Below are positions 19,295 through 30,590 of a DNA stretch of 64,000 bases, piece after piece. The position numbers and the translations under genes are program-made. The DNA comes from Oscillospiraceae bacterium. Its GTDB lineage: Bacteria; Bacillota_A; Clostridia; Oscillospirales; Oscillospiraceae. The stretch spans positions 1-64,000 of the forward strand of contig JAFWOX010000124.1 in the NCBI GenBank assembly GCA_017545325.1, read 5' to 3'. Each line of letters opens with the position of its first letter. The stretch's first letter is position 1. The notes under the pieces are model-generated. The model was not told the DNA's origin. It saw only the letters and a program-made list of their open reading frames with translations, and did not search any database.

Positions 19295-20836
19295 ATGGAA
19301 AACGAACGGGTCCTGATCCTGGATTTCGGCGGTCAGTACGACCAGCTTATCGCCCGGCGGGTGCGGGAATGCCGGGTCTACTGCGAAGTGATGCCCTGGC
19401 AGACGCCTATCCGGGAGATCCGCGCCTTCAACCCCGGGGCGATCATCTTCACCGGCGGGCCTCACAGCGTCTACGCCCCCGGCGCGCCGGACGCGGATCC
19501 GGAGGTGTTCCGGCTGGGGGTGCCCATCCTGGGGATCTGCTACGGGTGCCAGCTCATGGCCGCCCGCCTGGGGGGCGAGGTGATCCCCGCCCGGGAGGAC
19601 GCCGCCCGGGAATACGGCAGAACGGAGACGGAATTCGAGCCGGACTCCCCGCTGTTCCGGGGGCTGCGGGCCAAAAGCGCTGTCTGGATGAGCCATGGGG
19701 ACTACATGGCCAGAGTGCCGGAGGGCTTCACCGTCCTCGCCCGGAGCCAGGCCTGCCCCAACGCCGCCATCGGGGACGACAGCCGCCGCTTCTACGGGGT
19801 GCAGTTCCACCCGGAGGTGCGGCATACGGAGCAGGGCCGGGAGATCCTGCAGAACTTCCTCTATACGGTCTGCGGCTTTCAGGGGACCTGGACCATGGAA
19901 GACTACCGGACCCGGGCCGTTTCGGAGCTGCGGGAGAGGATCGGAGCCGGGCGGGTGCTGCTGGCCCTGTCCGGCGGGGTGGATTCCTCCGTCTGCGCGG
20001 CGCTGCTGGCCGAGGCGGCCGGGAATCGGCTCACCTGCGTCTTTGTGGACCATGGCCTCCTGCGAAAGGACGAGGGGGACCAGGTGGAGGCGGCCTTCGC
20101 CGGAAGAGGGGCCCGCTTCCTGCGGGTGAACGCGGCGGACCGCTTCCTGAAGCGCCTTTCCGGCGTGCGTCAGCCGGAGGAGAAGCGCAGACGCATCGGG
20201 GAGGAATTCATCCGGGTATTTGAGGAGGAGAGCCGCAGGCTGGGAAAAGTGGATTACCTGGCCCAGGGCACCATATACCCGGATGTGATCGAATCCGGGG
20301 GCGGGAGCGCGGCGGTGATCAAAAGCCACCATAATGTGGGGGGCCTGCCCTCCGTGGTGGATTTCCGGGAGATCCTGGAGCCTCTGCGGCTGCTGTTCAA
20401 GGACGAGGTGCGCGCCCTGGGGCGGGAGCTGGGTCTGCCGGAAAGCCTGGTCAGCCGCCAGCCCTTCCCCGGCCCCGGCCTCGCCATCCGGATCATCGGC
20501 CCGGTGACCCGGGAGAAGCTGAAAGCTCTGCGGGAGGCGGACGCCATTTTCCGCGAGGAGCTGGAAAAGGCCGGGCTGGGGGCCTCCGTCGCCCAATACT
20601 TCGCGGTGCTGACGAACCTGCGCAGCGTCGGCGTCATGGGGGACGGGCGGAGCTATGACCGGGCCGTGGCCCTCCGGGCGGTGGAGACGGAGGATTTCAT
20701 GACCGCGGACTGGGCCAGGCTTCCCTATGCGCTGTTGGACCGGGTGAGCGTCCGCATCGTAAACGAGGTGCCCGGGGTCAACCGGGTGCTCTACGATATC
20801 ACATCCAAACCGCCGGCAACGGTGGAATACGAATAG
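19295..20836 (+). CDS. guaA: GMP synthase (glutamine-hydrolysing)
   Basis: Protein of 513 residues: an N-terminal class I amidotransferase domain (nucleophile in GICYGCQLM, His/Glu pair in [12 protein letters not shown]), an ATP pyrophosphatase domain ([14 protein letters not shown]) and a C-terminal dimerisation domain ending TVEYE. It converts XMP to GMP. It follows gltB3 by 12 bases, so purine amination is tied to the glutamate synthase transcript and likely shares its leader control. Confidence 0.97.
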   Translation: MENERVLILDFGGQYDQLIARRVRECRVYCEVMPWQTPIREIRAFNPGAIIFTGGPHSVYAPGAPDADPEVFRLGVPILGICYGCQLMAARLGGEVIPAREDAAREYGRTETEFEPDSPLFRGLRAKSAVWMSHGDYMARVPEGFTVLARSQACPNAAIGDDSRRFYGVQFHPEVRHTEQGREILQNFLYTVCGFQGTWTMEDYRTRAVSELRERIGAGRVLLALSGGVDSSVCAALLAEAAGNRLTCVFVDHGLLRKDEGDQVEAAFAGRGARFLRVNAADRFLKRLSGVRQPEEKRRRIGEEFIRVFEEESRRLGKVDYLAQGTIYPDVIESGGGSAAVIKSHHNVGGLPSVVDFREILEPLRLLFKDEVRALGRELGLPESLVSRQPFPGPGLAIRIIGPVTREKLKALREADAIFREELEKAGLGASVAQYFAVLTNLRSVGVMGDGRSYDRAVALRAVETEDFMTADWARLPYALLDRVSVRIVNEVPGVNRVLYDITSKPPATVEYE

Positions 20837-20847
20837 GAGGACTCCGG

Positions 20848-21636
20848 ATGCACTTTACAAAAATGCAGGGGCTGGGCAACGACTATCTCTATGTCTACGG
20901 GGAGCCGAAGGACCCGGAGGCGCTGTCCCGCCGCCTTTCCGACCGGCATTTCGGTCCGGGAGCGGACGGAATGATCTGGATCTCCCCCTCCGCCTCCGCG
21001 GACTTCCGCATGCGCATTTTCAATGCCGACGGGTCGGAGGCCCGGATGTGCGGCAACGGCATCCGCTGCGTGGGCAAATACGTCTATGACAAGGGCCATA
21101 CGGATAAGACGCGCCTGCGCATCGAGACCCTCTCCGGGATCAAGACCCTGGACCTGAACCTGGCGGGGGGCCGGGTGAGGACCGTGGGGGTGGATATGGG
21201 CCGGGCAGCCGTATCCGCGCCGATGGTGATCGAGGCAGAGGGCGCGGCCGTGACCTGCATCCCTGTGGACATGGGCAATCCCCACGCGGTGATCTTCACG
21301 GAGGACGCGGAGAAGGCGCCCCTCCTCACCCTGGGTCCGGCGATCGAGGGGCATCCGGCTTTCCCCGGAGGGGTGAACGTGGAATTCGTACAGGTCCTCG
21401 CCCCCGACCGCCTGCGCATGCGGGTGTGGGAGCGGGGCAGCGGGGTGACCCTGGCCTGCGGTACCGGCGCCTGCGCCAGCGCTGCGGCGGCGGTATCCAT
21501 GGGGCTCTGCGGAGCGGGAGAGACCGTCTCCGTCCGGCTGGACGGCGGGGAGCTGCAGGTCCGGGTGGAAGCGGACGGCCAGGTACACATGACCGGCCCC
21601 GCGGAATTCGTCTATGAGGGGGAAATCCTATGCTGA
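20848..21636 (+). CDS. dapF: Diaminopimelate epimerase
   Basis: Protein of 262 residues that interconverts LL- and meso-diaminopimelate for lysine and peptidoglycan. Both catalytic cysteines are in their signatures, MCGNGIRC and ACGTGACAS. Full length. GGAGG precedes ATG 20848. Its end overlaps dapL by seven bases (ATGCTGA), so product and substrate of the two enzymes are made together. Confidence 0.96.
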   Translation: MHFTKMQGLGNDYLYVYGEPKDPEALSRRLSDRHFGPGADGMIWISPSASADFRMRIFNADGSEARMCGNGIRCVGKYVYDKGHTDKTRLRIETLSGIKTLDLNLAGGRVRTVGVDMGRAAVSAPMVIEAEGAAVTCIPVDMGNPHAVIFTEDAEKAPLLTLGPAIEGHPAFPGGVNVEFVQVLAPDRLRMRVWERGSGVTLACGTGACASAAAAVSMGLCGAGETVSVRLDGGELQVRVEADGQVHMTGPAEFVYEGEILC

Positions 21637-22814
21637 CGCCGAATCCCCATTACGGGGAGCTCCAGGACTCGTATCTGTTCGCCCGCATCGCGGAAAAGAC
21701 CGCCGCCTGGCTCCGGGACCATCCCGGGGAGAGGCTTCTGCGCATGGGGATCGGGGACGTGTCCCAGCCCCTGTGTCCCGCGGTCATCCGGGCGCTCCAT
21801 GAGGCGGTGGAGGATCAGGCCCGAGGCGAGACCTTCCGGGGGTATCTGCCGGAATGCGGCGCGCCCTTCCTGCGGGAGGCCATCGCCCGCCACTATGCCC
21901 GCCGGGGCGTGGAGCTTTCCCCGGAGGAGGTGTTCGTATCCTCCGGAGCCAGCGATGAGCTGGGGCATATCCTGGATCTGTTCGATCCCTCCAGTCCCGC
22001 CCTGATCCCGGAACCCGCCTATCCCGCCTATGTGGACGCCAGCGTGCTGGCAGGCCGGAGGATCCTCCACCTGCCCACAGGCCGGGAAGGAGGGTTTTTG
22101 CCGGAGCCGCCGGAGAAGGGGGAGGCCGACCTCATCTACCTCTGCTCCCCCAACAACCCCACCGGGGCGGTGCTGGACCGGGAGCGGCTCAAGGCCTGGG
22201 TGGACTGGGCCGATCGGCGGGGGGCGGTGATCCTCTTCGACGCCGCCTATGAGGCCTTCATTCAGGATCCGGCGCTGCCCCACAGCATTTTTGAGATCGA
22301 GGGGGCCCGGACCTGCGCCATCGAGATCTGCTCCCTTTCCAAGACCGCGGGCTTCACCGGCACCCGCCTGGGCTACACGATCATTCCCCGGGAGCTCAGG
22401 CGCGGCGGCATGAGCCTCAGCGCCATGTGGGTGCGCAACCGCACCACCAAGTCCAACGGCGTATCCTATATCCTCCAGCGGGGGGGAGCCGCCGTATTCA
22501 CGGAGGAAGGACAGCGGCAGGTGCAGGATACCCTGCGCATTTATCGGGAAAACGCCCGGATCATGGGGAGGACCCTGGACCGGCTGGGGATCTGGTACAC
22601 GGGGGGAAGGAACGCCCCCTATATCTGGATGCAGTGCCCCGGCGAAGCCGACAGCTGGAGCTTCTTCGACCGGCTCCTGAAGGAGATCCAGGTGGTCGGC
22701 ACCCCCGGGGAGGGCTTCGGCGCCTGCGGGGAGGGCTACTTCCGCTTCTCCGCCTTCGGCAGCCCGGAGGATACCCGGGAGGCCATGGGGAGACTGGAAG
22801 GGCTGCTTCAATGA
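21630..22814 (+). CDS. dapL: LL-diaminopimelate aminotransferase
   Basis: Protein of 394 residues, fold-type I PLP aminotransferase. It turns tetrahydrodipicolinate directly into LL-diaminopimelate using glutamate, bypassing the succinylase/acetylase routes. The PLP lysine lies in SLSKTAGFTGTRLGY, and LRMGIGDVSQPLCPAV matches the family N-terminus. The glutamate donor explains its place in this operon. Last gene before a convergent pyrG. Confidence 0.95.
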   Translation: MLTPNPHYGELQDSYLFARIAEKTAAWLRDHPGERLLRMGIGDVSQPLCPAVIRALHEAVEDQARGETFRGYLPECGAPFLREAIARHYARRGVELSPEEVFVSSGASDELGHILDLFDPSSPALIPEPAYPAYVDASVLAGRRILHLPTGREGGFLPEPPEKGEADLIYLCSPNNPTGAVLDRERLKAWVDWADRRGAVILFDAAYEAFIQDPALPHSIFEIEGARTCAIEICSLSKTAGFTGTRLGYTIIPRELRRGGMSLSAMWVRNRTTKSNGVSYILQRGGAAVFTEEGQRQVQDTLRIYRENARIMGRTLDRLGIWYTGGRNAPYIWMQCPGEADSWSFFDRLLKEIQVVGTPGEGFGACGEGYFRFSAFGSPEDTREAMGRLEGLLQ

Positions 22815-22821
22815 TCGCCGC

Positions 22822-22862
22822 GCAAAAGCAAAAGAAACCGCCCGCGTTTCGCCGCGGGCGGT
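22822..22862 (-). terminator. Terminator of pyrG (minus strand)
   Basis: Perfect 10-bp stem ACCGCCCGCG (22837-22846) / CGCGGGCGGT (22853-22862). On the minus strand it is followed by TTTCTTTTGCTTTT. It may also serve as a weak barrier for the dapL transcript. Confidence 0.8.
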
Positions 22863-22873
22863 AAACGCTCCGG

Positions 22874-25899
<3,026 letters not shown>

Positions 25900-25937
25900 C
25901 CCGGCGCGGAAGCATACGGAGAAGGGAGGGAAGCGCC

Positions 25938-26522
25938 ACGGTTTTCCGGGAAGATACCTACAGCGTCCTGCTGGTTTCCGCTTCTGAAAAATTCAATTCC
26001 GCGGCCCTTTCCCTGCTGCCCGTTACGGATTACTGGCCGGTCACCGCCGTGGGGAGCGTCAGCGAAGCCCGGCGCAGGCTGGTGGACGGGACCTTTGACC
26101 TGATCCTGATCAATTCCCCCCTGCCGGATGACGCGGGACTCGAATTCGCCGCCGAGATCTGCGGGGAGAGCGACGCCGGCGTCCTTCTCCTGGTGCGGGG
26201 GGAGCTGTATGAGGAAACCTATTCCCGGCTCCTGCCCGCCGGGGCCGTCACCCTGGCCAAGCCCGTGAGCCTTCAGTCCATGACCCAGAGCCTGCGGGTG
26301 CTGTGCGCCATCCGGGAGCGGCTGCGGAGGATGCGGCGGCGCCAGGCCACGGTGGAGGAAAAGATCGAGGAGCTGCGGCTGGTGAACCGGGCCAAGTGGC
26401 TGCTGATCCAGTGCCTCCACATGACGGAGGAGGATGCCCACCGCTATATCACCCGCCAGGCCATGGAGCAGCGCAGTACGAAGCGGGAGATCGCCGAGAG
26501 CATCATCCGGACCTACCAGTGA
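25938..26522 (+). CDS. ANTAR-domain antitermination regulator with pseudo-receiver domain
   Basis: About 194 residues. Residues 8-120 form a CheY-like domain whose phosphoacceptor is Asn59 (LILINSPLPDD), and the acidic pair after strand 1 is replaced by SAS, so phosphorylation is unlikely. Residues about 135-190 are an ANTAR RNA-binding domain (NRAKWLLIQCLHMTEEDAHRY). No ATG, GTG or TTG lies in frame early enough to include strand 1; an ACG at 25938 stands seven bases after GGGAGGG and is my best start. The first standard codon, GTG 26049, would delete strands 1-2. It probably binds the hexaloop leaders of glnN, glt and pyrG and prevents termination. Confidence 0.82.
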   Translation, partial: TVFREDTYSVLLVSASEKFNSAALSLLPVTDYWPVTAVGSVSEARRRLVDGTFDLILINSPLPDDAGLEFAAEICGESDAGVLLLVRGELYEETYSRLLPAGAVTLAKPVSLQSMTQSLRVLCAIRERLRRMRRRQATVEEKIEELRLVNRAKWLLIQCLHMTEEDAHRYITRQAMEQRSTKREIAESIIRTYQ

Positions 26523-26841
26523 GGGCGGCGCTCGGTTTTCCGTCCCTGTCCCCGGTCCCGCTGCCGCGGGGCTCAGCCGCCCCTGACCTCCGCCGAGGCA
26601 TTCGAAAAACCATACGGCAGAATATCCGGCCGTCGCCCCTTCCATGATCGCCAATTGAAAATGGGGAACCGCCGATCGGCGGGGATACCGGGATCACCGC
26701 TCCGGTATCCCCGCCATATCTATGCCCGCGTGCAGGCGCCGCGGGGCCTTCCCCTCCCCGCTCCCGGCGGAGGATAAGGGCATGGGCAAGTCAGCTAGTT
26801 TTCTGCTTAGCTGCATCTTGTTTTTTACACTAGATTACGTA
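26523..26841. other. Intergenic region between the ANTAR gene and the FAS operon
   Basis: About 320 bases with no gene. It holds a 14-bp perfect hairpin (26678-26715) and an AT-rich stretch leading into the FAS promoter. Confidence 0.5.
26678..26715 (+). terminator. Strong hairpin downstream of the ANTAR gene
   Basis: GGCGGGGATACCGG (26678-26691) pairs perfectly with CCGGTATCCCCGCC (26702-26715). It lacks a T-tract, so it could be an imperfect terminator or a 3'-end stabiliser. Confidence 0.5.
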
Positions 26842-26869
26842 TTGACTAATATCAAGTTTCTGGTATAAT
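26842..26869 (+). promoter_or_regulatory. Promoter of the fatty acid synthesis operon with possible operator
   Basis: TTGACT (26842-26847), 16-bp spacer, TATAAT (26864-26869). An inverted repeat TTGA-CTAATA-TCAA (26842-26855) overlaps the -35 and might bind a lipid-responsive repressor. It matches neither the FabT nor the FapR consensus well. Confidence 0.7.
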
Positions 26870-26926
26870 TACATCAGGTCGCCTGTGCGTCCACTTTATA
26901 TTGTGCTGATTAATGGAGGGAACACC

Positions 26927-27148
26927 ATGGTTTTCAACGCTATTGCTGAACTGATCGCCGACCGCAACGACTGCGATATTTCTGAGATCACCCCGGAGAG
27001 CCGCTTCGAGGATCTGGGCATCGATTCCCTGGACACGGTGGAGATGCTCATGGACCTGGAGGACAAGATCGGCTTCGAGGTAGAGCTGGACCAGAAGGTG
27101 GAGACCGTAGGCGAGCTGGCGGCTTTCATCGAAGCGAAGATGGGCTGA
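26927..27148 (+). CDS. acpP: Acyl carrier protein
   Basis: Protein of 73 residues, acidic, with the phosphopantetheine attachment Ser34 in LGIDSLDTVEM. It carries growing acyl chains for all FASII enzymes encoded downstream. ATG 26927 has GGAGGG six bases upstream; a longer in-frame reading from 26885 has no site. First gene of the operon. Confidence 0.97.
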   Translation: MVFNAIAELIADRNDCDISEITPESRFEDLGIDSLDTVEMLMDLEDKIGFEVELDQKVETVGELAAFIEAKMG

Positions 27149-27151
27149 GCG

Positions 27152-28096
27152 ATGCTGCATACCGTTCTGAACGATCTCCTGGGGATCGAATACCCCGTTT
27201 TCCAGGGAGGCATGGCCTGGATCGCCGACGGCAGGCTGGCCGCGGCGGTGAGCGAAGGGGGCGGCCTGGGCATCGTTGCCGCGGGAAACGCTCCGGCGGA
27301 CTATGTCCGGAATCAGATCCGGATCGCCAAAGGCCTGACGAAAAAGCCCTTCGGCCTGAACATCATGCTCATGAGCCCCTTCGCCTCCGAGGTCGCCGAG
27401 CTGGCCGCCGAGGAGAAGGTAGCGGTAGTCACCACCGGGGCGGGCAATCCCTCCCGGTACATGGAGCTGTGGCGCGCCGCCGGGATCCGGGTCATCCCCG
27501 TGGTGGCCTCCGTCGCCATGGCCAGGCTCATGGCCCGCGCCGGGGCCTGCGCCCTCATCGCCGAGGGCGGCGAGAGCGGCGGACACGTGGGAGAGCTGAC
27601 CACCATGGTGCTGGTGCCCCAGGTCTGCGACGCCGTTTCCCTGCCGGTGATCGCCGCGGGCGGCATTGCCGACGGGCGGGGCATGGCGGCGGCCTTCATG
27701 CTGGGGGCCTGCGGCGTGCAGATGGGCACCCGCTTCCTTTCCGCGGAGGAATGCGCCATCCACCCCACCTATAAAGAGAAGATCCTGAAGGCCAAGGATC
27801 TCTGCACCATGGTGACCGGCAGGCGCACAGGTCATCCCGTGCGGGCGCTGCGCACCAATTTCCCCCGGGAGTACCTGAAGGCCGAATATGGCGGCGCCTC
27901 CGACGAGGAGCTGGATAAAATGGGCACCGGCGCCCTGCGCCTGGCGGTGCAGGAGGGCGATATGGAGCGAGGCTGCTTCCTCTCCGGCCAGATCGCCGCC
28001 ATGGTAAACAAGGTGCAGCCTGCCGCGGAGATCGTGCGGGAGGTCTGCCAGGGGGCGGAGCCCATTCTCAGGAGCGCGTCGAAATGGGTAAATTAG
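27152..28096 (+). CDS. fabK: Enoyl-ACP reductase II (FMN-dependent)
   Basis: Protein of 314 residues of the nitronate monooxygenase-like TIM-barrel family. Characteristic segments are YPVFQGGMAWIAD, AEGGESGGHVGE and AAGGIADGRG. It does the last reduction of each elongation cycle with NAD(P)H and FMN, replacing FabI. FabK enzymes are not inhibited by triclosan. It starts three bases after acpP, and its end overlaps fabD by 13 bases. Confidence 0.95.
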   Translation: MLHTVLNDLLGIEYPVFQGGMAWIADGRLAAAVSEGGGLGIVAAGNAPADYVRNQIRIAKGLTKKPFGLNIMLMSPFASEVAELAAEEKVAVVTTGAGNPSRYMELWRAAGIRVIPVVASVAMARLMARAGACALIAEGGESGGHVGELTTMVLVPQVCDAVSLPVIAAGGIADGRGMAAAFMLGACGVQMGTRFLSAEECAIHPTYKEKILKAKDLCTMVTGRRTGHPVRALRTNFPREYLKAEYGGASDEELDKMGTGALRLAVQEGDMERGCFLSGQIAAMVNKVQPAAEIVREVCQGAEPILRSASKWVN

Positions 28097-29001
28097 CCTT
28101 TGTGTTTTCCGGCCAGGGGGCGCAGGCCCCGGGCATGGGGCTGGATCTCTATGAATGCAGCCCGGCGGCGAAGGACGTCTTCCGCCGCTGCGAGGCCATC
28201 CGTCCCGGCACCCTGGAGCAGTGCTTCCGGGGCAGCGAGGAAGCCCTGAGGGAGACCGCCGTCACCCAGCCCTGCATGGTGGCCATGGAGCTGGCTGCCC
28301 TGGCGGCGGCTCGGGAGGCCGGGCTGGAGCCGGATATGGCTGCGGGCTTTTCCCTGGGGGAGCTCAGCGCCCTGAGCTGCGCCGGGGTCATGGAGGCGGA
28401 GACCGCCTTTCGCCTCACCTGCCGCCGGGGGGAGCTGATGCAGCAGGCGGCGGAAGCCCACCGGACCGGCATGGCCGCCGTGGTGAAGCTGACGAACGCG
28501 GAAGTGGAACGGCTCTGCGCCGGGTTTCGTCAGGTCTGGCCCGTGAACTACAACTGCCCCGGGCAGGTGACGGTATCCGGCGCGGAGGAGGAGATGGCCG
28601 ATTTCGCCGCGGCGGTGAAGGCGGCGGGGGGCAGGGCCATTCCCCTGAAGGTCCGCGGCGCTTTCCATTCCCCCTTCATGGCGGAGGCGGCAAAAGCGTT
28701 TCAGGCGGAGCTGGATGCGGCGCCCCTGCGCGCCCCCCGCATCCCCGTGTACGCGAACCTCACCGGGGAACCCTACGGGGAAGACGCAGCCGCCACCCTG
28801 GGACGGCAGATGACCAGCCCCGTGCGCTGGGAGGCCTCCGTCCGGGGCATGATCGCCGCCGGAGCGGATACCTTCGTCGAGTTGGGGCCGGGAAAAACCC
28901 TCTGCGGCCTCATCGGCAAAACGGATCCCTCCGTCCGCTGCTTCCCCCTCTCGGAGATGAAGGACATCGATGCGCTGAGAAAGGAGCTTGGGCTATGCTG
29001 A
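28084..29001 (+). CDS. fabD: Malonyl-CoA:ACP transacylase
   Basis: Protein of 305 residues. The nucleophile elbow reads GFSLGE, with Phe in place of the usual His of GHSLGE, and the catalytic His lies in GAFHSPFM. It loads malonyl groups on ACP. It overlaps fabK at the start and fabG at the end (seven bases), consistent with translational coupling. Confidence 0.96.
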   Translation: MGKLAFVFSGQGAQAPGMGLDLYECSPAAKDVFRRCEAIRPGTLEQCFRGSEEALRETAVTQPCMVAMELAALAAAREAGLEPDMAAGFSLGELSALSCAGVMEAETAFRLTCRRGELMQQAAEAHRTGMAAVVKLTNAEVERLCAGFRQVWPVNYNCPGQVTVSGAEEEMADFAAAVKAAGGRAIPLKVRGAFHSPFMAEAAKAFQAELDAAPLRAPRIPVYANLTGEPYGEDAAATLGRQMTSPVRWEASVRGMIAAGADTFVELGPGKTLCGLIGKTDPSVRCFPLSEMKDIDALRKELGLC

Positions 29002-29726
29002 AGGGAAAAGTGGCCGTCGTCACCGGCGGTTCCCGGGGCATCGGGGCCGCCATTGCCGTAAAGCTGGCCTCCCTGGGGGCAGATCTGGCCCTCATCTATG
29101 CCGGGAACGGGGCGAAGGCGGAGGCCGTTGCGGAGAGCTGCCGCGCCCTGGGCGTCCGGGCGGAGACCTATCTCTGCGACGTGGCAGACGGAGAAGCCGT
29201 CAAGGCCGCCGTGGGAAAGATCAAGGCGGAGCTGGGAGGCGTCCAGCTCCTGGTGAACAACGCGGGCATCACCCGGGACGGGCTGGTTGCCGCCATGAAG
29301 GAAGAGGATTTCGACGCGGTGCTGGACACCAACCTCAAGGGCGCGTTCCACATGATCCGCTATTGCAGCGGGCTCATGCTCCGGGCCAGATACGGGCGGA
29401 TCGTGAACATCAGCTCCGTGGCGGGACTCATGGGCAACCCGGGCCAGGCCAACTATGCCGCCGCCAAGGCGGGGCTCATCGGCCTGACCAAAACCGCCGC
29501 CAAGGAGCTGGCTTCCCGGGGCATCACCGTAAACGCGGTGGCGCCCGGGCTGATCGACACGGACATGACCCGCTCCCTGGGCCTGGCGGAGGACGCTCTT
29601 CGGGCGGCCATCCCCCTGGGGCGCGCGGGCAAGGCGGAGGAAGTGGCCGAGGCCGTGGCCTTCCTGCTGCAGGCCGACTATATCACCGGCGCGGTCCTGC
29701 GGGTTGACGGCGGCATGGCGATGTGA
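28995..29726 (+). CDS. fabG: 3-oxoacyl-ACP reductase
   Basis: Protein of 243 residues, short-chain dehydrogenase. Cofactor motif TGGSRGIG, NNAG segment, and catalytic Ser-Tyr-Lys in NISSVAGLMGNPGQANYAAAKAG. It reduces 3-ketoacyl-ACP with NADPH. Start ATG 28995 overlaps the fabD stop. Confidence 0.97.
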   Translation: MLKGKVAVVTGGSRGIGAAIAVKLASLGADLALIYAGNGAKAEAVAESCRALGVRAETYLCDVADGEAVKAAVGKIKAELGGVQLLVNNAGITRDGLVAAMKEEDFDAVLDTNLKGAFHMIRYCSGLMLRARYGRIVNISSVAGLMGNPGQANYAAAKAGLIGLTKTAAKELASRGITVNAVAPGLIDTDMTRSLGLAEDALRAAIPLGRAGKAEEVAEAVAFLLQADYITGAVLRVDGGMAM

Positions 29727-29738
29727 GGAGAAAATGCG

Positions 29739-30146
29739 ATGGATGAAGCGAATATCCGCAAATACGCGGAGCTGATGCGGGAGCTGGAGCTGACGGGACT
29801 GGAGATCACCGAGGGCAATACCGTGGTCCGTCTGGAACGGGGCGGCGCCCCGGCGGCTGCTCCCGCCCAGGTGATCCCCCTGCCGGAGAAAAAGGCGGAG
29901 GAGGGCGGGGACAGCCTGATCCGCTCCCCCATGGTGGGCGTCTTCTACGCCGCCCCCGCCGAGAACGCCGCCCCCTACGTGGCCGTGGGGGACCGGGTGA
30001 AGGTGGGAGACACCCTGTGCATCATCGAGGCCATGAAGCTGATGAACGAGATAACCGCCGAGAGGGACGGAGTCATTGCCGAGGTCTGCGCCGGAAACGG
30101 GCAGGTGGTGGAATACGGCACCGTTCTTTTCCGCATGGAGGGCTAG
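29739..30146 (+). CDS. accB: Biotin carboxyl carrier protein of acetyl-CoA carboxylase
   Basis: Protein of 135 residues. An N-terminal helix and a Pro/Ala linker (about 37-50) lead into a biotinyl domain with Lys100 in EAMKLMNE as the biotinylation site. Carrier between AccC and AccAD. Placed between fabG and fabZ, so malonyl-CoA supply is tied to the elongation genes. Confidence 0.95.
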   Translation: MDEANIRKYAELMRELELTGLEITEGNTVVRLERGGAPAAAPAQVIPLPEKKAEEGGDSLIRSPMVGVFYAAPAENAAPYVAVGDRVKVGDTLCIIEAMKLMNEITAERDGVIAEVCAGNGQVVEYGTVLFRMEG

Positions 30147-30147
30147 G

Positions 30148-30558
30148 ATGGACCGGAGCGAACTGATGGGTATCCTTCCCCACCGGGAGGGGATGCTGCT
30201 GCTGGACGAGGCGGAAAAGGCGGGGGAAGAGGCTCGGGGCAGACTGCGCATCCGGGGGGACGAATGGTTCCTGCAGGGCCATTTCCCCGGCAATCCCGTG
30301 GTGCCCGGGGTGATCCTATGCGAGATCCTGGCCCAGAGCGTATGCGTGCTGCTCTCCGGGGAGATGGAGCCGGGCAGGACCCCCCTGTATACGGGGCTGG
30401 ACAAGGCGCGCTTCAAGAGCCCGGTGCGTCCGGGCGACCTGTTCGAGACCCGCTGCCGGGTCACCAAGGTCAAGAAGCCTTTTTACTTCGCCGAAGGCGA
30501 GGGATACGTGGAAGGCAAGCTCTGCGTGAAGGCGGAGTTTTCCTTCGCCATCGTATGA
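30148..30558 (+). CDS. fabZ: 3-hydroxyacyl-ACP dehydratase
   Basis: Protein of 136 residues, hot-dog fold. LPHREGMLLLDE matches the family N-terminus and the catalytic His lies in GHFPGNPVVPGV. It dehydrates 3-hydroxyacyl-ACP. Start ATG 30148, one base after the accB stop, was preferred over a longer in-frame reading inside accB. Confidence 0.95.
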   Translation: MDRSELMGILPHREGMLLLDEAEKAGEEARGRLRIRGDEWFLQGHFPGNPVVPGVILCEILAQSVCVLLSGEMEPGRTPLYTGLDKARFKSPVRPGDLFETRCRVTKVKKPFYFAEGEGYVEGKLCVKAEFSFAIV

Positions 30559-30590
30559 ACATGGATGATCAACAGTCGGAGTAAGCGGAA

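Noticed and set aside
26842..26869. FabT or FapR operator at the FAS promoter
   Set aside because: The dyad has a six-base centre and differs from both consensus sequences, so only an unnamed inverted repeat is reported.
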